DNA of 12,905 bases from Ignavibacteria bacterium (GCA_003233295.1 QILJ01000421.1:1-12905); one strand, 5' to 3'; positions 1 to 6,852 are shown, numbered from the stretch's first letter. Made by a program: numbers and translations. Notes: generated from the sequence alone by a model not told the origin.

Positions 1-501
1 TACTAATTATTCAAATTAATTTCAGGAGAAAATAATAGACTTTACCCTTTATTCATAAAGGATGATGAGTTTACGACCAAGCACTAAGTAGTCTTATTTC
101 GCAGGAAGTCTATTATTAAAATTTTACTTTCAACCTTGGGATTTCCAGTTTTTGATAAAATAAGTAAAGATACAATTAAGAAAAGAGAAATATTGATTAT
201 CAATGGAAGGAACATTCATGCAGAGGGTGGTTTAATAGATAAAGGATTTGTTGTATTTAAAGGATAACAAGCAAAGAAAGAAACTACACCTTCTTGCCAT
301 GAATATTTAATTAACATGAGACAAAAACTAATTGAAAATGGAATTCTTAAAGAGGCAAAGGAAAACTATGTTTTTCAACAGGGCTATATATTTAATTCAT
401 CAAGTACAACAGGAGGTGTGGTTTTAGGTAGATCAACAAATGGCTGGACGAAGTGGAAAAACAAAGATGCTAAATCACTTGATGAGTTAAAAAGGAAATA
501 A
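1..501 (+). pseudogene. Decayed DUF4357-domain protein (GIY-YIG-associated type), C-terminal part
   Basis: The reading frame that ends at the TAA of 499-501 can be followed back across stops. The segment after 121 reads like the body of DUF4357-containing proteins (ILLSTLGFPVFD, then GGLIDKGFVVFKG, then RQKLIENGILK). The last part, VVLGRSTNGWTKWKNKD, is the DUF4357 signature. An in-frame TAA at 265-267 interrupts it where the family usually has a serine (KGS), so a C-to-A change in TCA would explain it. Further upstream FIKDDEFTTKH (about 55-84) resembles the family's SKDDNLTKAH stretch but is followed by a stop, and the residues normally between these two blocks are missing. DUF4357 is often attached to a GIY-YIG nuclease domain, which would lie beyond the left edge. 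The piece 316-501 is open but unlikely to be a separate gene. Family assignment is from remembered signatures. Confidence 0.6.
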
Positions 502-525
502 TTGTAAACGAAATGCTTAAAAGAG

Positions 526-548
526 TCATGTCGAGCGGAGTCGAGACA
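526..548 (+). repeat. Left copy of 23-bp inverted repeat (TCATGTC-GAGCGGAGTCGA-GACA)
   Basis: These 23 bases are the exact reverse complement of 862-884. The left copy lies just after the stop codon of the minus-strand GIY-YIG gene and the other copy lies over its start, so the pair brackets a 359-bp unit. The core is the 12-base GAGCGGAGTCGA. The outer stem TCATGTC pairs with GACA only partly in this copy, because GG follows where the other copy has TGA. Confidence 0.9.
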
Positions 549-556
549 GGACGGGC

Positions 557-862
557 TTATTTATTGGAATAATGTGACTCGTTTTTGCATTCAGCCAATT
601 TATGCAGGCTCTTAAAATCTCCATTAATTAAAGCTTCTTTTTTAGCTCTGCTCCATTTCTTAATTTTTCTTTCAACTAGAAAGGCTTCATAATAGGAAGG
701 ATACTCTTGTGCATAAACTAATTTCACTGGTAAACGATATGAAGTATAGCCCTTGTATTTCTTAGATTTATGTTCCTCAAAACGTCTTTCCAAGTTTACA
801 GTAGAACCAGTATAGTATTTCCCATCAGCGCACTTTAAAATATAGACCCAAACCTTCCTCAT
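557..862 (-). CDS. Small stand-alone GIY-YIG endonuclease-like protein (UPF0213/YhbQ type)
   Basis: The product has 101 residues, which fits single-domain GIY-YIG proteins. The first motif half is V6-Y7-I8 and the second is Y17-T18-G19, followed by R26-R27 and H31. The conserved glutamate is E64, within VERKIKKWSR. These residues form the metal-dependent nuclease site in the family. The biological substrate of such small proteins is poorly known; related ones have been linked to DNA repair or structured-DNA cleavage, and some act as homing-type nucleases. The ATG (862-860) lies at the end of the right-hand inverted repeat, and the repeat also carries GGAG seven bases upstream. The gene is therefore expressed from, and closely tied to, the repeat pair that brackets it. 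It is intact, unlike the neighbouring plus-strand gene. It lies downstream of ygeW on the same strand, but about 140 bases separate them. Confidence 0.85.
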   Translation of the reverse strand: MRKVWVYILKCADGKYYTGSTVNLERRFEEHKSKKYKGYTSYRLPVKLVYAQEYPSYYEAFLVERKIKKWSRAKKEALINGDFKSLHKLAECKNESHYSNK

Positions 863-884
863 GTCTCGACTCCGCTCGACATGA
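862..884 (-). repeat. Right copy of the 23-bp inverted repeat, carrying the nuclease start codon
   Basis: Exact reverse complement of 526-548. Read on the minus strand it continues into TGAGG, giving a full 7-bp stem (TCATGTC/GACATGA, 884-859) around the 12-base loop GAGCGGAGTCGA. The ATG of the GIY-YIG gene is inside the right arm of this hairpin, and GGAG in the loop sits 7 bases before it. A hairpin in the mRNA would hide both, so it may limit translation. Confidence 0.9.
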
Positions 885-909
885 TTGAGTAGCTATAATC
901 CGTACTCAA
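885..909. repeat. Second hairpin beside the nuclease gene (TTGAGTA/TACTCAA)
   Basis: A perfect 7-bp inverted repeat, TTGAGTA at 885-891 and TACTCAA at 903-909, with an 11-base spacer, directly abuts the 23-bp repeat. The words CATGAT (880-885) and CATGAT (910-915) flank it as a direct repeat. Its size matches the neighbouring palindromes, but the loop differs. The rest of 910-986 is AT-rich and I see no gene in it. Confidence 0.6.
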
Positions 910-986
910 CATGATGGGATTATTTTCTTTATTCATAGTTCGCAACATGATTACTTCTATTTTAATTATTCATTATAATTCTTTTC

Positions 987-1008
987 GTAGCGAGCGGAGT
1001 CGAGCTAC
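987..1008. repeat. Third, variant copy of the repeat core at the ygeW stop codon
   Basis: GTAGC (987-991) and GCTAC (1004-1008) are complementary and enclose GAGCGGAGTCGA, the same 12-base loop as in the 23-bp repeats. The stem differs in sequence from theirs (GTAGC against TCATGTC) yet is still self-complementary. The minus-strand TAG stop of the YgeW C-terminal reading frame (1007-1005) lies inside this element. It could act as a 3' hairpin of the operon transcript, but no T-run follows on the minus strand, so it is not a classical intrinsic terminator. Confidence 0.8.
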
Positions 1009-1574
1009 ATTGTTAACGACATAATCGCCTTAGCGGTATGCAGTCTGTTTTCTGCTTCATCAAACACAATTGATATATTCTCATCGTCAATTACTTCGTC
1101 AGTAACTTCATGTCCACGATCAGCCGGAAGAGCATGCATGAGTTTCACATCTTTATCTGCAAGATTGATTCTTCTTCTGTCGCAAATCCAATCGTGATGT
1201 TTTTCAAGATTCTCTTTCATCTCGACTTTGCATTGATCCTCGTTATCCAAATAGTCTTGAACAGAGTAATGACCAAATCCGCCCCAGTTTTTGGGAATAA
1301 CTATATGTGCGCCTTCGAATGCTTCATCCATGTCATTGGTGAACTTTAAACTTCCGCCACCGACTTCCGCATTTTTCTCAACTCTTTCAATTATATCTTG
1401 ACTCAAAGGGAATTCTTTTGGATTTGCAATTGTAAGATCAATGCCATAACGAGGGAATAAAAGTGCTTGTGTCTGTGGCACGGAAAGCGGTTTTGAATGA
1501 GTATCGGCATATGCCCATGAAACCGTAACTTTCAATCCTTTTGTATTCGTCCCAAATTTTTCAAAGATTGTCAT
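1005..1574 (-). CDS. ygeW: YgeW-like knotted carbamoyltransferase, C-terminal domain (separated by a frameshift)
   Basis: This 189-residue frame holds the second (amino-substrate) domain of a YgeW/AOTC/SOTC-type transcarbamylase. It contains VSWAY, KPLSVPQ, a GGGSLKFTNDMDEAFEGAHIV-like stretch (GGGSLKF then DEAFEGAHIVIPKNW), HHDWICD and MHALPADRGHEVTDEV. The same landmarks occur in E. coli YgeW (MTWAY, KPLSVPQ, EEAFKDADIVYPKSW, MHCLPAD). Its ATG overlaps the stop of the N-terminal frame as ATGA. Either this is one gene broken by a one-base loss or two-base gain, or the domain is made separately by re-initiation. The last residues, AKAIMSLTM, end sooner than the E. coli protein, and the stop comes from a repeat element. 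The carbamoyl acceptor is not known to me. Confidence 0.75.
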   Translation of the reverse strand: MTIFEKFGTNTKGLKVTVSWAYADTHSKPLSVPQTQALLFPRYGIDLTIANPKEFPLSQDIIERVEKNAEVGGGSLKFTNDMDEAFEGAHIVIPKNWGGFGHYSVQDYLDNEDQCKVEMKENLEKHHDWICDRRRINLADKDVKLMHALPADRGHEVTDEVIDDENISIVFDEAENRLHTAKAIMSLTM

Positions 1575-2011
1575 AAGAGATCAGCAAGACCTTGGAAAGG
1601 GTGAAATACATCGTCCTGCAAAGACATAACCGGCTTTGTAGAATGTTTAGCCATCTCAGCCAGATAATCTTTCCCGATACCATAAAAACAGTTTCGTGAT
1701 GCAATACCATGTCCCATTCTGGAAAGGATTATTGCGGTGTCCTTTGCCGATTCACCGTGTGATAACTGCATTTTGTCAGCTGTTAAGTCATGAGCATGAC
1801 CGCCAAGTTGAGTCATTCCCGCTTCCATTGAATTTCTTGTGCGGGTTGACTGCTCAAAAAATATCATAAAAAGTGTTTTCCATGGAAGATGAAGATGTGG
1901 TTCTTCTTTGTAAAACTGCTCTTTCAATTCTGCCGCTCTTTGAAAAACCACATCCAATTCTTCTCTTGTCCAATCATCAGTAGTTAAAAAATGCTTTCCT
2001 TTTAAGTCCAT
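1571..2011 (-). CDS. ygeW: YgeW-like knotted carbamoyltransferase, carbamoyl-phosphate-binding domain
   Basis: The reading frame encodes 146 residues from the ATG at 2011-2009, chosen because AGGG lies eight bases upstream and the protein then starts MDLKGKHFLT; an upstream TTG at 2038 is less likely. S55-T56-R57-T58-R59 is the carbamoyl-phosphate-binding motif of transcarbamylases, and H137-P-F-Q140 is the second conserved motif. The frame stops after GLADLL, exactly where the family continues (ADL, T, I, then EKFG) into the second domain, which is present in another frame immediately downstream. Intact, the protein would have about 335 residues. Transcarbamylases are trimers with active sites at subunit interfaces. 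The operon context with ygeY and ssnA separates YgeW from ordinary ornithine carbamoyltransferase. Confidence 0.8.
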   Translation of the reverse strand: MDLKGKHFLTTDDWTREELDVVFQRAAELKEQFYKEEPHLHLPWKTLFMIFFEQSTRTRNSMEAGMTQLGGHAHDLTADKMQLSHGESAKDTAIILSRMGHGIASRNCFYGIGKDYLAEMAKHSTKPVMSLQDDVFHPFQGLADLL

Positions 2012-2052
2012 AACTATTTCCCTTTTAATATAATTCAAATTGTTTAATTGCC

Positions 2053-2070
2053 AAATTGTTATAACAATTT
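2053..2070. promoter_or_regulatory. Perfect 18-bp palindrome between ygeY and ygeW
   Basis: AAATTGTTATAACAATTT is an exact palindrome, 42 bases upstream of the ygeW ATG, in an otherwise AT-rich 132-base gap. A second CAAATTGTTTAATT-like half lies next to it (about 2036-2049). The spacing suits a repressor operator or a ygeW leader element. AT-rich sequence makes palindromes commoner, so the functional reading is tentative. No clear -35/-10 pair was recognised. Confidence 0.4.
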
Positions 2071-2143
2071 AACAATAAAGCAATACAACATAATAATTAC
2101 TTAATATCAACTTTCTTTAACTCTTAGTATCAGTATAATAATA

Positions 2144-3328
2144 TCAATACTTTAAGACAAACATAGCATAAAATGCAGATGCTTTAACTAAATCTTGAAC
2201 CGGTACTTTTTCGTTCGGAGCATGGGCAAGAACTTCGTTCCCTGGTCCGAAACCGATTGTTGGTATTCCATAATAACCATTAATTGTAACACCGTTTGTA
2301 GAGAATGTCCATTTATCAACCAACGGCTTTTCTCCGAAGAGTTCTGTATATGTCTCAACTCCTTTCTGCACAAGGGGATGATCCTCTTCTAATTTCCATG
2401 TGGGGTAATATTTCTCCATCCCATATTCCAAACCGGTATAGGCGGTTTCACTGTAATTTAATAACTCTACTTCGGCATTCATATCTTTTACGATTTCGCG
2501 TACTTGGTTCAATGCAAGTTCTTTATCTTCGCCCCAAGTCAAGCGTCTATCGAGATGGATCCTTGCAAAGTCGGAAACAGCACAAAGAGACGGACTACTA
2601 GATTTAAATTCCGAAATTGTAATGCTGCCTTTCCCAAGAAAATCATCATGTGCAAGCTGTTCATTTAGTTTTTCAATTTCCAAAGCGACACGTGACGCCA
2701 TATAGATTGCGTTCTTCCCACGTTCAGGTGCCGAGCCATGTGCAGAAATTCCATAAAACGAAACTGCAATTTCCATCCTTCCTCTATGTCCGCGATAGAT
2801 GTTCAAGTTTGTCGGTTCGGTTATTACTACACAATCCGGTTTGATCTTTTCCTCTTCAACAATGTATTTCCAGCAAAGCCCATCACAGTCCTCTTCCATA
2901 ACGGTAGCGGTCACTAGTAATGTTATATCATCCGGGAAACCGACTTCTTTTAGAATTTTGCCGGCGGTAATTGCCGCAATCGGTCCGCCCTCCTGATCAA
3001 CGGTTCCGCGACCATGAACAAAACTGTCTTTTATCTCACCGCCAAGAGGATCAAAATTCCAGTTGTCAATATTGCCAATATCAACGGTATCTATATGTCC
3101 GTCAATTGCAATAACCTTTTCGCCATTCCCAATTCTGCCTATAACGTTGCCAAGACCATCAATCCTGACTTCCTCAAACCTTGCTTCTTCCATTATGTCT
3201 TTTACCGCTTCATTAACTTCTTTTTCTTCTTTACTCAAAGATTTTATTTTAACGACTTTAGATAGATTCTCAGCCGTATAGTTTTCATATTGTTTTGCTA
3301 ATTTTAAAATATCTTCTACTTTTGACAT
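2144..3328 (-). CDS. ygeY: YgeY, M20-family selenium-metabolism-linked hydrolase
   Basis: A 394-residue M20 metallohydrolase, matching YgeY in length and in long stretches of sequence: DGHIDTV(x)IGNI, TATVMEEDCDGLCW, RGRMEI, GSAPERG, RRLTWGE, DKWTFSTNGV, IGFGPG and AHAPNEK. The di-metal site is H78, D80, D111, E146 and E171 with C-terminal H369; E145 is the general base, and H197 sits in the dimerisation domain. M20 enzymes cleave amide or ureido bonds. In the ygeW/ssnA cluster YgeY is believed to act on an intermediate of anaerobic purine breakdown, but its exact substrate is inference. The ATG is preceded by AGGAG with a 7-base spacer, and that site overlaps the stop codon of ssnA, so the two are probably translationally coupled. 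The gene is intact. Confidence 0.93.
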   Translation of the reverse strand: MSKVEDILKLAKQYENYTAENLSKVVKIKSLSKEEKEVNEAVKDIMEEARFEEVRIDGLGNVIGRIGNGEKVIAIDGHIDTVDIGNIDNWNFDPLGGEIKDSFVHGRGTVDQEGGPIAAITAGKILKEVGFPDDITLLVTATVMEEDCDGLCWKYIVEEEKIKPDCVVITEPTNLNIYRGHRGRMEIAVSFYGISAHGSAPERGKNAIYMASRVALEIEKLNEQLAHDDFLGKGSITISEFKSSSPSLCAVSDFARIHLDRRLTWGEDKELALNQVREIVKDMNAEVELLNYSETAYTGLEYGMEKYYPTWKLEEDHPLVQKGVETYTELFGEKPLVDKWTFSTNGVTINGYYGIPTIGFGPGNEVLAHAPNEKVPVQDLVKASAFYAMFVLKY

Positions 3329-3335
3329 CGTAACA

Positions 3336-3341
3336 CTCCTA
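3336..3341 (-). promoter_or_regulatory. Shine-Dalgarno of ygeY overlapping the ssnA stop codon
   Basis: On the minus strand the ssnA stop TAG (3341-3339) runs into AGGAG (3340-3336), seven bases before the ygeY ATG. A ribosome ending ssnA would sit on the ygeY start site, which suggests coupled translation. Strong AGGAG sites are not the rule in this phylum, which makes this one notable. Confidence 0.75.
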
Positions 3342-4667
3342 TTTCATTCTACTGAATTTTCTGAATAATTTTTCACCTTGTTCATAGATGCTTGCATTAA
3401 TTTTATTCTCATTTATACCTATTAAAGATTTATCCTTTAATAAAAACTTACCCGACTGCATAACTGCTTTTGGAGTTCTTTCCAGAACGCCATATAGATA
3501 ATGACCGAAAAAGTTATTTGATGTTAACTGAGTCGGCGGGGTGTAATCCCATATAACTAGATCGGCTCTGTCACCTTTCGTCAAAGTAGGATAATCTTTG
3601 AAGTAACCTTTTACAAATGCTATTTGATCAAAATATATTTTGTTAATTCTGTGGAAGGTTTCCTCAAATGAAATTCCGCTGCCGCGCATTAACAGAAAAA
3701 TATTCTTTAATGATTTGCCCGGATTAGCATGCATGCCGTCTGTTCCCATCAGCATTGGGATGGATTCGGGAAGTCCAATAAAATCGGGGGTTCCAACGGA
3801 ATTGTTCATGTTTGAATCGGGATTAAAAGCCAATGATGATCCCATCTCGTCAATAATATCACAATCTCTTTTTGTTAAATAAATTCCATGAGCCAATATA
3901 CTTTTCTCATTCAGAAGATTATACTGAATTAACCGTTGAACAGGATATTTACCGGTAATTTCTTTACTCAACACACGGTCGGTTGTATCTTCACAAAGAT
4001 GGATATGAATTCCAACGTTATAATCTTTAACAATCTCCGATGCTGTTTCAAGCGTATCATCCGAAAGAGTGAATGATGCATGTAAACCCAACATTCCTCT
4101 GAGATTATCATTATTGTTATTTTCAATGAACCTAACATTTTCGTTAAGGCTTTTATCGGCAACCTCCCCACCATCTCTATCTGTTGACTCGAAACAGAGA
4201 ACTCCGCGAAGGTTGTGACTCGCGATTTTATCGGCAATGATATCAAGACTGTTCTCAATTGCGTTCATCGAAGCATGGTGATCAAAAATGTAAGTCGTTC
4301 CGGTTTTTATTGATTCGATCACCGACATTTCCGCAAGCGCTTCAATCATTTCTTTTGTTAGCACACGGTCTAATTTCCACCACAGATTATGCAGTATGTG
4401 ATGGAAGGAATCCATTGAGCCCTTAATATTTAAGCCTTTTGCTAAGCGGCTATAAAAGTGATCGTGGAAATTTACTTGCGGTATTGTTATCACAGCGCCG
4501 TTAGCATTATAAATACCTTTCCCATTTCTGGTTTGCGATATTGCTCTCGGCGAAAAACGTTTTGGAACGATATTTTTGATCATTCCATTTTTAATCTCGA
4601 TATCACCGAATGTCGGTATCACTCGGTTTCTTCCGATTTTACAAATCCATCCATTTACAATTTTCAT
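3339..4667 (-). CDS. ssnA: SsnA, putative aminohydrolase/chlorohydrolase-type amidohydrolase
   Basis: 442 residues, the length of E. coli SsnA, in the amidohydrolase superfamily. The metal-binding pair is H68-D-H70 in HDHFYS; further ligands are H223 in IHIHLCED, H260 in LAHGIYL and D310 in MGTDGM. SsnA-specific stretches include NLWWKLDRVL, FDHHAS, CFESTDRDGG, SNMNNSVG and KGDRADLVIWDY. The family resembles deaminases that remove ammonia from a ring carbon, and SsnA is a marker of the selenium-dependent purine-utilisation cluster; the precise substrate is unsettled. It differs from E. coli SsnA in having HDH instead of HNH at the first metal motif. The gene lies 32 bases after the cyclic amidohydrolase gene and directly ahead of ygeY. 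It is intact. Confidence 0.9.
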   Translation of the reverse strand: MKIVNGWICKIGRNRVIPTFGDIEIKNGMIKNIVPKRFSPRAISQTRNGKGIYNANGAVITIPQVNFHDHFYSRLAKGLNIKGSMDSFHHILHNLWWKLDRVLTKEMIEALAEMSVIESIKTGTTYIFDHHASMNAIENSLDIIADKIASHNLRGVLCFESTDRDGGEVADKSLNENVRFIENNNNDNLRGMLGLHASFTLSDDTLETASEIVKDYNVGIHIHLCEDTTDRVLSKEITGKYPVQRLIQYNLLNEKSILAHGIYLTKRDCDIIDEMGSSLAFNPDSNMNNSVGTPDFIGLPESIPMLMGTDGMHANPGKSLKNIFLLMRGSGISFEETFHRINKIYFDQIAFVKGYFKDYPTLTKGDRADLVIWDYTPPTQLTSNNFFGHYLYGVLERTPKAVMQSGKFLLKDKSLIGINENKINASIYEQGEKLFRKFSRMK

Positions 4668-4699
4668 TTTCTCATTCCCATTTAATATTAAATGACGAA

Positions 4700-6148
4700 T
4701 TAAACTTTAACAGAAACATACTCGCCGTATCCTATCTTTTCTTCTGATAAACCGTTTTTATCAGTTACAATATTTCCTCGTAAATAAGTTCGCTCAACCA
4801 TTACATTAAAGAGCACTCCTTCAAATGGAGTGTATTTCCCTTTGCTATGCATGTTCTCGGCAATAACATTTTCTTGTTCCCATAAATTTATCAATGCAAT
4901 GTCTGCATCTTTACCAACCTCTAACGAGCCTTTCTTTGTAAGATTAAAATAAGCTGCCGCGTTGGTTGAGAGATGTTTGATAGTTTGCTCTAAGTTTAAT
5001 TTTCCCTTGAGGAATCCTTCGCTAAAGAGAAAAGGCACTCGATGTTCCACTCCGGGAATACCGCCATAGACTTTCCAATAATTATCAGAGACTTTCCCTT
5101 CCGCCGGATTGCAACCGGCATGATCGGTTGTAACAAAAGAAATATATCCATTTTGTAAACCGTTCCATAAGGCATCACGATCGTTTCCAAATTTTACAGG
5201 AGGTGCAGTCTTCAAATAATTTCTAATACTAGGATTATTAAAGTCATCTTGTGTAAAGTATAAATAATGCGGACAAGTCTCCGCCGAGAAAGTTAATCCT
5301 TGAGCTTTTGCCTTTTTTACTTGTTGCAAGCCTGCTTCGGAACTAAGGTGAACTATATGGACTCTTATGTCAACATCTTGTACGGCGGATATTAAATCGG
5401 CAATTGCTTTCTCTTCAGCTTTTATATCTCTTGTAGTACAATATGCTTCCCAAGTGTTCATGCCTTTATTTTGAAGTTCTGTCCTTCGTGATGTGACAAG
5501 GAGTTTGTCTTCAGCATGTATACCAAGTGGTTTGCCGGTTTTTGAAACATACTGCATTGCCAAATTCATTTGCTTTAAAGACAAATCTTTAAATTCCGAC
5601 ATTCCGGAAATAAGATAAGTCTTAAATGCTGCAACACCGGCTTCACTCAATTCATTAACTTGCTTTTGAATGTCAGTTCCGTTTGAAAAGTCATCACCTC
5701 TGACTCCACCCCACAATGCATAGTCAACAAGACTTCGACTTTTAAGCACTTCCAATTTTTTATTCAGGTTATCAACAGAAGTGACCGGCGGAATTGATGT
5801 ACAAGGCATGTCGATTATAGTTGTAACTCCGCCAAATGCTGCTGCAGTAGAACCATGCTCAAAATCGTCTCTGTCCTCAAATCCGGGTGTATTAAAATGA
5901 ACATGCGGATCAATAGCCCCGGGAATTGCAAGCAGGAAATTTCCATTGGTTATTTCTGAATCGATGTTATCGTTAGATGGGGAAAAGTTTTTAGTGAATG
6001 CTTTTAACTTTTCTTTTGTGTCAATCTCACTCCAATCAATTTCATCCGAGATATATTTTATCTCTTTAATTTCATCTTCAAAATGAATTTCAGCCAACCG
6101 TAACTTATTAGCTGTCGTGTTGACAAATATGTTCTTCAATAAAGGCAT
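4700..6148 (-). CDS. Allantoinase/hydantoinase-family cyclic amidohydrolase
   Basis: 482 residues with all the landmarks of the dihydroorotase/allantoinase/hydantoinase group. H82-V-H84 is the N-terminal metal pair, K176 (AFKTY) is the carboxylated lysine, H211 (GIHAED) and H267 (VHLSS) are metal ligands and D342 (TTDHAG) is the catalytic aspartate. PHVHFNTPGFEDRDDFEHG, ALWGGVRG and ETCPHYLYFT resemble allantoinases most. An unusual extra stretch at about residues 35-65 lies in the N-terminal beta domain. It would open a cyclic amide (hydantoin, allantoin or dihydropyrimidine type). In E. coli the equivalent cluster position is held by hyuA, so this is the likely ring-opening step of the pathway. 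The start ATG at 6148 follows a weak GAGAAG. Substrate cannot be fixed from sequence, so no gene symbol is given. Confidence 0.85.
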   Translation of the reverse strand: MPLLKNIFVNTTANKLRLAEIHFEDEIKEIKYISDEIDWSEIDTKEKLKAFTKNFSPSNDNIDSEITNGNFLLAIPGAIDPHVHFNTPGFEDRDDFEHGSTAAAFGGVTTIIDMPCTSIPPVTSVDNLNKKLEVLKSRSLVDYALWGGVRGDDFSNGTDIQKQVNELSEAGVAAFKTYLISGMSEFKDLSLKQMNLAMQYVSKTGKPLGIHAEDKLLVTSRRTELQNKGMNTWEAYCTTRDIKAEEKAIADLISAVQDVDIRVHIVHLSSEAGLQQVKKAKAQGLTFSAETCPHYLYFTQDDFNNPSIRNYLKTAPPVKFGNDRDALWNGLQNGYISFVTTDHAGCNPAEGKVSDNYWKVYGGIPGVEHRVPFLFSEGFLKGKLNLEQTIKHLSTNAAAYFNLTKKGSLEVGKDADIALINLWEQENVIAENMHSKGKYTPFEGVLFNVMVERTYLRGNIVTDKNGLSEEKIGYGEYVSVKV

Positions 6149-6253
6149 GTACTTCTCTAAATAATTATCCGTGCATTTGCTACTTCAAATCAAATGGTTT
6201 TGGAGGAAAGAATTAAACACTTAGCTGCTAAGATTCTTTTTAATAGAGATGAA

Positions 6254-6277
6254 ATGTCACGGAGTGGTCAGTGACAT
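6254..6277. repeat. Hairpin ATGTCAC/GTGACAT between the PLP-enzyme and amidohydrolase genes
   Basis: ATGTCAC (6254-6260) and GTGACAT (6271-6277) form a perfect 7-bp stem with the 10-base loop GGAGTGGTCA. It lies in the 176-base gap (6149-6324), where I see no gene. No T-run follows on the minus strand, so it is not a standard terminator; it may be an mRNA processing or attenuation element, an operator, or a repeat-family member. It shares CGGAGT and an ATGTC-type stem with the repeats at 526-1008. Confidence 0.55.
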
Positions 6278-6324
6278 CCAAATTTACCTTGTCGCAGTTG
6301 TACAACTTTTCAAAACCAATATGA

Positions 6325-6852
6325 TTAAGTATGTAAATCGTGTCCTACCATGTTGTTAAATTCTTCAATTAATTTATCCCACTTAGGGGCAATTGTAAAT
6401 CTTTCATCCCAATAGTTTTCATCGTACCATTGAGCGTTAAGCTCCTCAACTGTTTTCCCTTGTTGTTCAATCCACGTAAAATATTTTAAGTTGTGGATAG
6501 CTTTCTTATCATAATAAGATAGTTCTTTAAAGTAATCAATTGATTGTCTCTTAATTACTTCGTTCCAGTCAAGTTCTGCTTGCGACTTTGTGTAACTGCC
6601 CCAAGCGTCGTTCATCTCGGATAATCTGGAGCGATACATTTCAACCGAGTCTGTGAAAATTGTGAAGATCACATCATTCTCATTCATCTCATAATATTTT
6701 GCAAGTTTGATTGCGCTTAGGAGATTGCTTACTGATGAAATTCCAAGATACGCCAATTTCTCAACAGTATCACTTTCAACACCAAGATTCAATAACCATT
6801 TTTTACCATCGGGGTCATTGAATAGGCGTAAAATTCTGAGCGGATCTTCATC
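6325..6852 (-). CDS. PLP-dependent fold-type-II enzyme, C-terminal part (after a frameshift)
   Basis: This frame continues the protein of the preceding entry on the strand. It gives about 175 residues, DEDPLRILRLFNDPDGKKWL onward, with ISSVSNLLSAIKLAKYYEMN, LTYYDKKA-like LSYYDKKAIHNLKYFTWIEQ, EELNAQWYDENYW and a final FNNMVGHDLHT. These belong to the same remembered family of roughly 500-residue cysteine-synthase-like proteins. The ATG at 6933 that opens the frame lies inside the other half's coding sequence and is out of frame with it, so it is unlikely to be a real start. The downstream sequence is well conserved and free of further stops, so the break is recent, or an assembly error. Confidence 0.7.
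   Translation of the reverse strand, partial: DEDPLRILRLFNDPDGKKWLLNLGVESDTVEKLAYLGISSVSNLLSAIKLAKYYEMNENDVIFTIFTDSVEMYRSRLSEMNDAWGSYTKSQAELDWNEVIKRQSIDYFKELSYYDKKAIHNLKYFTWIEQQGKTVEELNAQWYDENYWDERFTIAPKWDKLIEEFNNMVGHDLHT

Noticed and set aside
526..1008. CRISPR array, because several similar repeats occur close together.
   Set aside because: Only three copies, in mixed orientation, unequal spacing (one gap filled by a gene) and hairpins with variable stems; no cas genes.
1571..1580. Programmed -1 ribosomal frameshift in ygeW.
   Set aside because: The sequence around CTCTTATGA has no X-XXY-YYZ slippery heptamer, and I see no strong downstream hairpin.
1005..2011. Ordinary ornithine carbamoyltransferase (argF).
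   Set aside because: KPLSVPQ, the HHDW segment and the MHALPAD form fit the knotted YgeW/AOTC-like group, and the neighbours are ygeY and ssnA, not arginine genes.
2195..3281. Several open frames of 60-100 codons on the plus strand within ygeY.
   Set aside because: They lie antisense to a well-conserved gene and show no family motifs or ribosome-binding sites, so they are shadows.
6254..6277. Rho-independent terminator after the PLP enzyme.
   Set aside because: The stem is followed by no T-run on the coding strand and has modest GC content.
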